Below are positions 18,181-25,961 of a DNA stretch of 64,000 bases, in pieces. The DNA lies in assembly GCF_046156265.1 (NCBI RefSeq), contig NZ_JAWDIR010000048.1:124001-188000 (forward strand), written 5' to 3'. The notes below the pieces were generated by a model. It saw only the letters and a program-made list of their open reading frames with translations, had not been told where the DNA came from and did not search any database. Both the position numbers and the translations under genes were made by a program. The DNA comes from CAMDHY01 sp046156265. GTDB lineage: Bacteria; Pseudomonadota; Alphaproteobacteria; Rhizobiales; Segnochrobactraceae. Every line of letters begins with the position of its first letter. The first letter of the stretch is position 1.

Positions 18181-18885
18181 ATGTCCACCCCATCCGTCGT
18201 CATCGTCACCGGGGCCGCCGGCAATGCCGGCTCGGCCGCCGCCCGACTCCTCGCCGCGCGCGGCGCCACCGTCGTCGCGGTCGATCGCGCGGTTGAGCCG
18301 CTGCAGGCCCTCGTCGGCGCGCTCGCCGGCAGCGGCCACATCGTCGAGGCCGGCGTCGACCTCACGGATGCGACCGCCTGCGCCGCGATGGCCGAGCGGG
18401 TGCTCGCGAGCTCTGGGCACATCGACGGCCTCGTCCACACCGTCGGCACCTTCCGCGCCGCCCCCCTCAGCGACACCGACGACGGTCTATGGGACCTGAT
18501 GATGACGGTGAACCTGAAGACGACGCTCAACATGGCGCGCGCCGTCGTGCCGGCAATGCGCAAGGCCGGCCGCGGCGCCATCGTCTCGATCGCCGCCGGC
18601 GCGGCGCTGAAGGCGCCGTCGGGGCTGGCCGCCTACGCCGCCTCGAAGAGCGCCGTCATCCGCCTGACCGAGAGCCTCGCCGACGAGCTGAAGGGCGACG
18701 GCATCACGGTCAACACCGTCATGCCCTCGACCATCGATACCCCGCAGAACCGTGCCGCCATGCCGGACGCCGACACCTCCAAGTGGGTGACGCCGGACCA
18801 GGTGGCGGAGGTGATGGCGTTCCTCGTCTCGCCGGGGGCGAGCGGCGTCACCGGCGCCGCGGTGCCGATCACCGGCCGCGGCTGA
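18181..18885 (+). CDS. Short-chain dehydrogenase/reductase
   Basis: A classical SDR of 234 residues: TGAAGNAGSA nucleotide-binding glycine motif, an HTVG in place of the usual NNAG, and a YAASK catalytic motif. The C-terminus GVTGAAVPITGRG is typical of the family. The substrate cannot be told. It follows the redox operon by 82 bases and precedes a cupin gene by 13, so it may be read with either. Confidence 0.82.
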   Translation: MSTPSVVIVTGAAGNAGSAAARLLAARGATVVAVDRAVEPLQALVGALAGSGHIVEAGVDLTDATACAAMAERVLASSGHIDGLVHTVGTFRAAPLSDTDDGLWDLMMTVNLKTTLNMARAVVPAMRKAGRGAIVSIAAGAALKAPSGLAAYAASKSAVIRLTESLADELKGDGITVNTVMPSTIDTPQNRAAMPDADTSKWVTPDQVAEVMAFLVSPGASGVTGAAVPITGRG

Positions 18886-18898
18886 GGGGGACGCCGCG

Positions 18899-19252
18899 AT
18901 GGCCGAACCCGTCCGGCTCGCCGAGAAGCTCTCGGCCTTCTCGGAGCACTGGTCGCCGAAGGTCGTCGCCGACTTCAACGGCCACGACGTCATGGTGGTG
19001 AAGGTGCAGGGCGAGTTCGTCTGGCACGCGCACCCGGACACCGACGACTTCTTCCTGGTGCTGAAGGGGCGGCTGCGCATCGAGCTGCGCGACGGCGAGG
19101 TGACCCTCGGGCCGGGCGAGCTCTACGTCGTGCCGAAGGGGGTGGAGCACCGGCCGGTGGCGGAGGAGGAGGTGCACCTCCTGCTGATCGAGCCGGCCGG
19201 CACGCCAAACACCGGCGACGCGGCGACGGCGGCGGTGAAGACGCGGCTCTGA
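18899..19252 (+). CDS. Cupin-domain protein
   Basis: A single-domain cupin of 117 residues. The first cupin motif supplies WHAHPDTDDFF (His-x-His and an acidic residue) and the second supplies VPKGVEHRP, giving a three-histidine metal site. Close relatives are small unassigned cupins with mannose-6-phosphate-isomerase-like folds. No specific reaction can be assigned. It sits 13 bases after the SDR, probably in one transcript. Confidence 0.8.
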   Translation: MAEPVRLAEKLSAFSEHWSPKVVADFNGHDVMVVKVQGEFVWHAHPDTDDFFLVLKGRLRIELRDGEVTLGPGELYVVPKGVEHRPVAEEEVHLLLIEPAGTPNTGDAATAAVKTRL

Positions 19253-19259
19253 GGGCGCC

Positions 19260-20135
19260 TCAGGACGCCTTGCGGAAGATCATGTCCTTCGCCGCGATCA
19301 GGCCACCGCCGGAGATCAGCACGCAGGCGAGCGCGACGACCCACGTGAATGCGCCGTGGCCGAAGGCGACGAGGAGCAGCGTCGAGAGCAGCGGCGCCGC
19401 GTAGGAGGCGGCGCCGAGCACCTGGATGTCGCCGCGCTTGACGCCGATGTCCCAGACGAAGAAGGCGAGCCCGACCGGGAGCAGCCCGAGCAGCCCGACC
19501 GCCGCCCATTCGCCGGCGCCGGCGGGCCAGATTGTTTCCTCCAGCGCCAGGTGACAGGCGACCGACAGAGCGGCCGTCGCGAGGCAGAAGCCGACGACGG
19601 CGTCCGACGGCACCTTCGGCAGCCGGCGCGAGGCGAGCGAGTAGATCGCCCAGACGAAGGCTGCGATGAAGGCAGCGCCGTAGCCCAGCGCATATTGCGG
19701 CGCGAACGCCACCTGCCCGCCCTTCGTGACGATCAGCGCCGCCCCGGCGAGCCCGGCGAGCGCACCGACGACGTGGTGCCACTTGAGCTTCTCACCCGGC
19801 AGCAGCCCCGAGAGCAGCACGATCAGCAGCGGCCAGAGATAGCAGATCAGGCCGGCGTCCACTGGCGGTGCCGCCTTCAGCGCGGTGAAGTAGAAGAAGT
19901 GGTAGCCGAACAGCCCGCCGATGCCGACCACCCAGACGATCGCCGGCTGGCGCAGCACGGCGATCGAGCGGTCGCGGACGAGGAGGATCGCGAGGCCGAC
20001 GACGCCGGAGATGCCGAAGCACAGCGCGTTCATCAGGAACGGCGGCACCGCGCCCGAGCCGGCGGTGAGCAGCCCGAGGGTCGACCACATGGCGACGGCG
20101 GTGAGGCCGACGAGGGTGAAGCGGCGGCGATCCAT
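19260..20135 (-). CDS. EamA/DMT-superfamily exporter, YddG-like
   Basis: A protein of 291 residues with about ten transmembrane segments in two EamA repeats. The GLFGYHFFYFTALK segment after TM3 is like that of YddG-type aromatic amino-acid exporters in the drug/metabolite transporter superfamily; the substrate is inferred. The ATG at 20133-20135 fits the family start; an upstream in-frame ATG would read through the palindromic repeat at 20178-20337 and is rejected. Converges on the cupin gene. Confidence 0.8.
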   Translation of the reverse strand: MDRRRFTLVGLTAVAMWSTLGLLTAGSGAVPPFLMNALCFGISGVVGLAILLVRDRSIAVLRQPAIVWVVGIGGLFGYHFFYFTALKAAPPVDAGLICYLWPLLIVLLSGLLPGEKLKWHHVVGALAGLAGAALIVTKGGQVAFAPQYALGYGAAFIAAFVWAIYSLASRRLPKVPSDAVVGFCLATAALSVACHLALEETIWPAGAGEWAAVGLLGLLPVGLAFFVWDIGVKRGDIQVLGAASYAAPLLSTLLLVAFGHGAFTWVVALACVLISGGGLIAAKDMIFRKAS

Positions 20136-20177
20136 GCGGGAGGCTCCGGCGGGCGGGCAAGGACGGAAGACGGTGGA

Positions 20178-20337
20178 GCGTCCCTCCCCTGCCAGGGGGA
20201 GGGACAGGCGACCGCAGGTCGCCAGGGTGGGGCCTGTGAATCCGGAGTGAGACACCAATCGAGGTCGAGCCTCTGATTCACGGGCCCCACCCTGCCGGCT
20301 GCGCCGGCTGTCCCTCCCCCTGTCAGGGGAGGGACGC
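20178..20337. repeat. Long imperfect inverted repeat (REP-like palindromic element)
   Basis: The left arm at 20178-20242 and right arm at 20275-20337 are imperfect reverse complements over about 64 bases, with a 32-base spacer. Each arm starts with a self-complementary CCCTCCCC/GGGGAGGG core. It lies between the EamA and DUF985 genes. It looks like a dispersed intergenic palindrome of the kind common in Rhizobiales. RNA from either strand could form a long stem, which may act as a terminator. Confidence 0.7.
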
Positions 20338-20363
20338 GTTGCGCCTGTCGTCGCCCCTCTCCC

Positions 20364-20846
20364 CTACCCCCTCCCCGTCCGCGGCGTCGGGCGCCAGTCG
20401 GGCGGGGCGAGTTCGAAGCCCTTGAACTCGAAGCCGGGCGAGACCGTGCAGCCGACGAGGGTCCAGTGGCCGAGGGATTCGGCCGTCTGCCAGGCGTTCG
20501 CCGGCACCACCACCTGCGGGCGCTGACCGACGGCGAGGTCGTTGCCGAGGCGGTGGCTCGCCGCATCGTGGCCGTTTTCGGAGATCGTCAAAGCGAGCGG
20601 CGCGCCGGCGTACCAGTGCCAGATCTCGGTGGCGTCGCAGCGGTGCCAGGCGGAGACGTCGCCGGCGCCGAGCAGGTAGTAGATCGCGGTGCCGTGCGAG
20701 CGGCCGCCCTTGGGCTCGGCGTCGCGGAAGGTCTCAACGAAGAAGCCGCCCTCGGGGTGGGGCTTCATGTCGAGCAGGCGGACGATGTCCTTGACCGACA
20801 GGTCGGGTGCGGAGAAGTCGGCGCCGGTGGGCTGGGAACGGCTCAT
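20364..20846 (-). CDS. DUF985 cupin protein
   Basis: A protein of 160 residues with the DUF985 pattern: KPHPEGGFFVETFR near residue 30, AIYYLLGAGDVSAWHR, the WHWYAG strand, and late VSPGFEFKGFEL. These single-domain cupins have an unknown reaction. Its start codon overlaps the gloB stop (ATGA), so the two are translationally coupled. Confidence 0.85.
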   Translation of the reverse strand: MSRSQPTGADFSAPDLSVKDIVRLLDMKPHPEGGFFVETFRDAEPKGGRSHGTAIYYLLGAGDVSAWHRCDATEIWHWYAGAPLALTISENGHDAASHRLGNDLAVGQRPQVVVPANAWQTAESLGHWTLVGCTVSPGFEFKGFELAPPDWRPTPRTGRG

Positions 20847-21619
20847 CGGAAGTGGTCCTTGCGGGTGCGCAGTTCGGCGAAGACGCGGGCGGGCTCGGCG
20901 CCGCCGAGGCCGACGGCGGCGGCGAGCGCGGGATCGTCGGCGCGCAGGAACGGGTTCGCCGCGCACTCGCTCGCCATGTCGGTCGGCAGCGTCGGGCGGC
21001 CCTCGGCGCGGGCGGCGTCGACGGCCGCGGCGCGCGCCTTGAGGGCGGCGTTGCGCGGGTCGACGGAGAGCGCGAAGCGGGCGTTCGCCTGGGTGTATTC
21101 GTGGCCGCAATAGACCGTGGTCGCCGCCGGCAGGCGCTGGCGGAGCTTCAGGAGCGAGGCCCACATCTGGTCGAGGCGGCCCTCGATGACGCGCCCGCAG
21201 CCGAGCGAGAACAGCGTGTCGCCGGTAAACGCGATGCCGGCGTCGGGCAGGTAGTAGGAGACCTGTCCGAGGGTGTGGCCCGGCGTCGAGATCGCCTCGA
21301 TGCGGATGCCGCCGAGCTCGAATTTTTCACCGTCGGCGACCTCGCGCTCGAGGCCGGGAATGCGCGCGGCCTCCGCCGCCGGGCCGATCACGGTCGCGCC
21401 CGTCGCCGCCTTCACCGCCGGCACGCCCTGGATATGGTCGGCGTGGTGGTGGGTGATGAGGATGTGGGTGAGCGTCCAGCCGGTTTCGTTGAGCGCCGAA
21501 AGCGCCGCGTCCGCGTCGGGCACGTCGACGACGAGCGTCGTGGTGCTTTCGGGGTGGTGGACGAGCACGAGGTAATTGTCGCCGAGGCAGGGCACCTGCC
21601 GGATCTCGAAGGCCGTCAT
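20843..21619 (-). CDS. gloB: Hydroxyacylglutathione hydrolase (glyoxalase II)
   Basis: A protein of 258 residues, normal length for GloB. The metallo-beta-lactamase motif THHHADHIQG supplies the binuclear metal ligands, followed by STPGHTLGQ, FTGDTLF and CGHEYTQAN, all diagnostic of glyoxalase II, and the C-terminal glutathione-binding helices (NPFLRAD). It hydrolyses S-D-lactoylglutathione in methylglyoxal detoxification. The start MTAFEIRQVPC matches the family; an upstream in-frame start is rejected. Confidence 0.95.
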   Translation of the reverse strand: MTAFEIRQVPCLGDNYLVLVHHPESTTTLVVDVPDADAALSALNETGWTLTHILITHHHADHIQGVPAVKAATGATVIGPAAEAARIPGLEREVADGEKFELGGIRIEAISTPGHTLGQVSYYLPDAGIAFTGDTLFSLGCGRVIEGRLDQMWASLLKLRQRLPAATTVYCGHEYTQANARFALSVDPRNAALKARAAAVDAARAEGRPTLPTDMASECAANPFLRADDPALAAAVGLGGAEPARVFAELRTRKDHFR

Positions 21620-21700
21620 CGCGTGTCCTCCCGCGCTTGAGCGTGGCAGAGAAGCCGTTCGGCGCCGCCGCCGCAACCCCCATCGGATGGGGACGGGCCG

Positions 21701-22651
21701 TCAGGTCGGCGGCTCGACCTCGCGTTCCGGCCGCGGCAGGCCGAGGCGGCGCTCGCGCCAGATGATCATCAGCCCGGAGCCGATGATGATCGCCATGCCG
21801 ACCAGCACCAGCGGCGCCGGCACCTCGTCGAAGACGACGAGGCCGGCGATCAGCGTCCACACCATCGTGGCGTATTCGAACGGGGCGATGACGGAGGCGT
21901 CGGCGTAGCCGTAGGACTGCGTCATGAACAGCTGCGCGACGCCGCCGACGAGGCCGATGGAGACGAGCAGCACAGCGTCCATCGGCGTCGGCACCACCCA
22001 GCCGAACGGCAGCGTGGCGAGGCCGACGAGGCTCGAGACGAGGGTGAAGTAAAGCACGATGGTGCGCGTCGCCTCGGTCTTCGTCAGGGAGCGCACGGCG
22101 ATCATGGCGAGCGCCACGAAGAAGGCGGCGGCGACCGCGCAGACGACGCCGATCAGGGCGCGGGTGCCGCCGACGGCGGGCTCCAGCGTCAGGTGCGGCC
22201 AGAGCACCACGACGACGCCGGCGAGGCCGACGACGACGGCCACCCAGCGGTAGGCGCGCACCGTCTCGCCGAGGAGCACCACGGCGAGCGCGGTGGTGAT
22301 CAGCGGGGCGGCGTAGCTCAGCGCGGTGGCGTCGGCGATCGGCAGGCGGGCGATCGCCTCGAAGGAGAGGATCATCGCGACGACACCGGCGGACGCCCGC
22401 CAGACATGGCCGAAGGGGTGGCGGGTGCGGAAGACACCAAGGCCGTCGCGGGCGACGATGATCGCGATGGCGACGGGGATGAGCGCGAAGAAATTGCGGG
22501 CGAAGACGATCTCGCCGGTCGGCACCCGCTCGGCGACCACCTTGATGAGGCCGATCATCACCGCGAACAGCAGCGTCGAGACCAGCTTGAAGCCGATGCC
22601 GACGAGCGGCCGGTCGCGACGGGAGGTATGCGGGGCGGAAGGGGCGGACAT
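21701..22651 (-). CDS. EamA/DMT-superfamily transporter
   Basis: A protein of 316 residues with about ten transmembrane segments and two EamA repeats, starting with VGIGFKLVSTLLFAVMIG-like TM1 and carrying the second-repeat GLVVFDEVPAPLVLVG near the end. Relatives include RarD-like and S-adenosylmethionine-type carriers. Substrate unknown. It and the next DMT gene (22785-23699) are tandem relatives on the same strand, probably an old duplication. Confidence 0.82.
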   Translation of the reverse strand: MSAPSAPHTSRRDRPLVGIGFKLVSTLLFAVMIGLIKVVAERVPTGEIVFARNFFALIPVAIAIIVARDGLGVFRTRHPFGHVWRASAGVVAMILSFEAIARLPIADATALSYAAPLITTALAVVLLGETVRAYRWVAVVVGLAGVVVVLWPHLTLEPAVGGTRALIGVVCAVAAAFFVALAMIAVRSLTKTEATRTIVLYFTLVSSLVGLATLPFGWVVPTPMDAVLLVSIGLVGGVAQLFMTQSYGYADASVIAPFEYATMVWTLIAGLVVFDEVPAPLVLVGMAIIIGSGLMIIWRERRLGLPRPEREVEPPT

Positions 22652-22784
22652 CGGAAGCTCTCGCCGGCGGGGGCCGGGCGGACGGTGGCCGCGGGCGGGC
22701 GCGACGCGGCGGGCGCGCCCTCAAGAGCATGGGCGGCGGGCGGGAGCAAGCCGGCGGCGCGACCGGCTGTGCTGCGCACTCGGC

Positions 22785-23699
22785 CTAGCCGGCCGCGCCC
22801 GGGCGCCGGCGCAGCAGCACCAGGCCGCCGGCGACGATGAAGGCGGCGCCGACCACGATCGGCAGCCCCGGTACCTCGCCGAAGGCGAGATAGCCGATCA
22901 GCGCACCGCCGATCAGTTCGAGATAGACGAGCGGGGCGAGCGTGGTCGCGTCGGCGCGGCGGAAGGCGAGGATCACCAGGAAGTGGCAGGCGGCCGAGGA
23001 CAGGCCGAGCAGGCCGTAAAGCGCGAGCAGCCCGGGGAGGACCGCGTCGCCGCCGACGGGCAGGGACCAGGTGAGGATCGCCTGCGGCGTCATCAGGACG
23101 GTGCCGACGACGCACTGGAAGAGCAGCGTCGGGACGGGGTCGCTGGTCATCGCCGCCCGGCGGGTGGCGACGAGGTAGCACGCGTAGAAGACGCCGGCCC
23201 CGAAGGCGAAGATCACGCCGGGCTCGAGCCCCGTGCCCGGGCGCAGGATGACGAGCGAACCGGCGAAGCCAAGAACGAGGCCGAGGAGCTTGCGGCGCGT
23301 CATCGTCTCGCCGAGGATCACCACCGAGAGGGCGGCGGCGATGATGGGCCCGACGAAATAGGCGCTGAAGGTGGTGGCGAGCGGCACCCGCACCATCGAC
23401 AGGTAGAACAGCGTCATGGCGACGACGAGGAAGGCCGTGCGCAGGAAGTGCGAGCCGAGCCGCTCGCGCGGGAACAGGCGCCAGCCGTGCATCGCGAGCG
23501 CGAACGGCAGCACCACCAGCGAGGCCACCGCATAGCGCGCCCAGGCGACGAAATAGGGCGACGCCTCCAGCGCCAGGTGCTTCGCCAGCCCGTCGACGAG
23601 CGGAAAGGACAGCATCGCCGTCGCCATCAGGGCCATCCCGACGGTCGGCAGCGGCGGAGCGGCGGGAGCGCTGGCGGACGGGGGCGCGGGGGCGGTCAT
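22785..23699 (-). CDS. EamA/DMT-superfamily transporter (tandem relative)
   Basis: A protein of 304 residues with about ten transmembrane segments and two EamA repeats; it resembles the preceding DMT protein in the GETMTRRKLLGLVLGFAG and YLAFGEVPGLPIVVG regions. Cargo unknown. The ATG at 23697-23699 gives the normal length; an upstream frame extension would add 56 low-complexity residues. Confidence 0.82.
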   Translation of the reverse strand: MTAPAPPSASAPAAPPLPTVGMALMATAMLSFPLVDGLAKHLALEASPYFVAWARYAVASLVVLPFALAMHGWRLFPRERLGSHFLRTAFLVVAMTLFYLSMVRVPLATTFSAYFVGPIIAAALSVVILGETMTRRKLLGLVLGFAGSLVILRPGTGLEPGVIFAFGAGVFYACYLVATRRAAMTSDPVPTLLFQCVVGTVLMTPQAILTWSLPVGGDAVLPGLLALYGLLGLSSAACHFLVILAFRRADATTLAPLVYLELIGGALIGYLAFGEVPGLPIVVGAAFIVAGGLVLLRRRPGAAG

Positions 23700-23877
23700 G
23701 GCATCCGTGGTGGCGGGGTCATGGCCGGCGGAGGCCGGCGACCCTTCTCGTTCCGCCGCGCGGGGCGGCCGCACCGCATGGACCACATCCGCACGCCGCC
23801 GCCAAGCGGGACGCGGCATGCGGGACGCCACGGCGACGAGCCGCCCGGTGTTCGTCGCTGGCCGCAAGGCGAGACGG

Positions 23878-24360
23878 CTACCGGTACATGCCCTCGCGCA
23901 GGTTGATGCCGTGCTCGACCCACGCCTTCATCACCGCCAGCATCTGCGACCAGCCCTGGCAGTTGCCATAGGAGGCAGCGAGCCCCGCCGGCGTCGGCCG
24001 CCAGCCTTCCTCGGCGATGGTGACGAGGGTGCGGCCATCGTCGAGCGGCGTGAAGGTCATCGTCACGGTGGTGCTGTAGCCCGCCCCTGCCGTGACGGCG
24101 GCCTCGCCGTCGGACGGGGCGCCCTCGTTCGCCTCCCAGCGCAGCACGATGCGGCGGTTCGGCTCGACCTCCACCACCTCGACCGGAAAGGCGCCCGGAA
24201 AGTCGGCGAAGTCCCACGTGACGGTGGCGCCGGTCTCGAGTCGGCCCTTGGCGCCGCCGGTGGTGAAATAGCCCGACAGCTTGGCCGGGTCGGCGACCGC
24301 CTCGAATACCTCCTCCACCGGCCGCGCGATGTGGGCGGACACCTCGAACTTCAGGTCCAT
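23878..24360 (-). CDS. SRPBCC/AHSA1-family protein
   Basis: A protein of 160 residues with the START-like fold of the Activator-of-Hsp90 homologue 1 family: the N-terminal VSAHIARPVEEVFEAVADP and the GTVTMTFTPL-like beta segment near residue 110, then a C-terminal helix with LAASYGNCQGWSQML. Bacterial members bind hydrophobic ligands or act as stress proteins. It is divergent from an ArsR-type repressor gene, an arrangement very common for this family, and is probably its target. Confidence 0.87.
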   Translation of the reverse strand: MDLKFEVSAHIARPVEEVFEAVADPAKLSGYFTTGGAKGRLETGATVTWDFADFPGAFPVEVVEVEPNRRIVLRWEANEGAPSDGEAAVTAGAGYSTTVTMTFTPLDDGRTLVTIAEEGWRPTPAGLAASYGNCQGWSQMLAVMKAWVEHGINLREGMYR

Positions 24361-24407
24361 GACACGTCCTCCGCGACCGGTCTCGGCCAGCCGGCGCCAC
24401 CCCCGCA

Positions 24408-24434
24408 TTGCGACGGCAGGCATCATGTTATAAT
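24408..24434 (+). promoter_or_regulatory. Promoter of the arsR-type gene
   Basis: A perfect -10 box TATAAT lies at 24429-24434, with TTGCGA at 24408-24413 as a possible -35 (15-base spacing, a little short). Transcription would start at about 24441, two bases before the ATG, so the message is probably leaderless. No Shine-Dalgarno sequence can be seen before the ATG. Confidence 0.5.
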
Positions 24435-24445
24435 TTCATAACATG
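24424..24445. promoter_or_regulatory. Palindromic operator for the ArsR-type repressor
   Basis: CATGTTAT and ATAACATG form a perfect 8-base inverted repeat with a 6-base spacer (AATTTC). It covers the -10 box and ends on the start codon of the repressor gene, and lies in the intergenic region shared with the divergent SRPBCC gene, so bound repressor would shut both. This is the only A+T-rich patch locally. Confidence 0.62.
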
Positions 24446-24781
24446 TCAATCGAATCGGAAGACGAGCTCGTCTTCAGGGCGCTCGCGGCCGGCACGCGGC
24501 GGGCGATCCTCGATGCCCTGAAGGACGCGCCGCAGACGACGGGCGCGCTGTGCGCGCACTTCCCCGCCCTCGACCGCTGCACGGTGATGCAGCACCTGAA
24601 GGTGCTGGAAGAGGCCGACCTGGTGATCGCCCGCAAGGTCGGCCGCGAGCGCTGGAACCACCTCAACCCGTTGCCGATCAAGCACATCCACGACCGCTGG
24701 ATCGGCGCCTACGCAATGCAGGCGGTGTCCCTGCTCGATCGCCTCAAGGCGGACCTGGAGGCGGTGCCCGGGTCAGGGTGA
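24443..24781 (+). CDS. ArsR-family winged-helix repressor
   Basis: A protein of 112 residues: RALAAGTRRAILDALKDAPQTTGALC-like first helices (the LAAGTRRAILD element) and a recognition helix in TVMQHLKVLEEADL, the ArsR signature. No cysteine metal site is seen at the recognition helix, so it more likely belongs to the SdpR-like group that pairs with AHSA1 proteins than to metal sensors. It starts on the arm of its own operator. Confidence 0.9.
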   Translation: MSIESEDELVFRALAAGTRRAILDALKDAPQTTGALCAHFPALDRCTVMQHLKVLEEADLVIARKVGRERWNHLNPLPIKHIHDRWIGAYAMQAVSLLDRLKADLEAVPGSG

Positions 24782-24865
24782 GCGAGGGCCGGCCCGCAGC
24801 CGATCCTCGTCGGCAACGCGCCCGAAGCACGCTAAGGTGGCCGCGACAACGAGAAGGGATTTCCC

Positions 24866-25414
24866 ATGCGCGTGCCTGCCCTCCGTGCCGCCTTCGCCGC
24901 CCTTCTCCTCGCCACCCTTCCCGTGCTGCCGACAGCGGCCACCGCAGCCGGGCCGACGCCGGCGGAGATCGCCGCCTCCGCGAGCGTGCCGACGACGGCC
25001 GCCTTCGTCGCCACCGCGCCGGCCGCCAACGCCTTCGAGATCGCCTCGAGCCGGCTCGCGCTCGAGAAGTCGCAGAACCCGGCGGTGCGTGCCTTCGCGC
25101 AGAAGATGATCACGGATCACACCATGATCGGCGAGCATTTCGTCGCCGCCTTCGGCAAGGCCGGCACCGGCCTGACGCCGCCCGACGGCCTCGGCGCGGA
25201 GCTCGGCGCGATCATGGACAAGCTGCAGGGCGAGAGCGGCGCGGCCTTCGACAAGGACTACATCGCCGCACAGACGCAGGGCCACCAGGCCGCTGTCGGC
25301 CTGTTCGCCGGCTACGCCAAGGGCGGCGACAACGCCGTGCTGAAGGCGTTCGCCGCCGACACCCTGCCGATGATCGAGATGCACCTCGAGATGTGCTACG
25401 CGCTGGGGTCCTGA
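24866..25414 (+). CDS. DUF4142 periplasmic protein
   Basis: A protein of 182 residues with a signal peptide (cleavage near TAATAAG, about residue 27). The mature part shows the DUF4142 ferritin-like four-helix pattern: NAFEIASSRLALEKS, AFAQKMITDHTMIGEHF, DYIAAQTQGHQAAVGLF and a final IEMHLEM. The family is often stress-induced; its chemistry is unknown. Own transcription unit; no clear promoter seen in the 84 bases before it. Confidence 0.88.
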   Translation: MRVPALRAAFAALLLATLPVLPTAATAAGPTPAEIAASASVPTTAAFVATAPAANAFEIASSRLALEKSQNPAVRAFAQKMITDHTMIGEHFVAAFGKAGTGLTPPDGLGAELGAIMDKLQGESGAAFDKDYIAAQTQGHQAAVGLFAGYAKGGDNAVLKAFAADTLPMIEMHLEMCYALGS

Positions 25415-25460
25415 GCGGTCCTAACGGTGGCGCCCTGTCGCTGAAGCGGCGGGACGCATC

Positions 25461-25871
25461 TCAGGGTCGGTTCACCAACCATGTGAAGTAGAGCTTCCGC
25501 CACGCGTCCGCTCCCTCGGCGATCTGCGGGCGGCCGGCACCGATGGCCGCCTCCTGCAGCAGTTCCGCCTCGCTGCCGAGATCGAGAAAATCGCTGAGCG
25601 CGATTGCGGCGGCCTGGTCGATCCGCTCCTGCAAGGGAAGCCCGCGCAGTTTCTCCGATCTGGTGTTCACCTGCATGACCGGCGATTCCCAGACGCCGGG
25701 TGAAAACAGCAGCATCAGGTTGCCGCCGAGATTGACGAGGCCCGCCACACGGCTCGCCTCGATCACCGCCGGGATCGCCCGGTAGGGAAAGACGGTCTCG
25801 CCGCCGTGCTCGACCATGTGCGACAGCAGGTAGGGCGGCAGGTGCGCGCGGAAGAGGTCCCGACTGTTCAT
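25461..25871 (-). CDS. Hypothetical protein
   Basis: A soluble protein of 136 residues that I do not recognise. It has no signal peptide or membrane helix beyond one short hydrophobic stretch (LVNLGGNLMLLF). Base composition is slightly lower in G+C than its neighbours. An in-frame extension to 25937 is possible but less likely than the ATG at 25869-25871. It is downstream of the UdgX gene by 90 bases on the same strand, but nothing links the two functionally. Confidence 0.55.
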   Translation of the reverse strand: MNSRDLFRAHLPPYLLSHMVEHGGETVFPYRAIPAVIEASRVAGLVNLGGNLMLLFSPGVWESPVMQVNTRSEKLRGLPLQERIDQAAAIALSDFLDLGSEAELLQEAAIGAGRPQIAEGADAWRKLYFTWLVNRP

Positions 25872-25961
25872 GCGGCGGCTCGGCGGCTGAAGGGTTGGGA
25901 CGGCAAACGCCGCTCTCACCCTCATCCCTTCGCTCAATGCGAGGTCCCGTTCAACCGCCCC

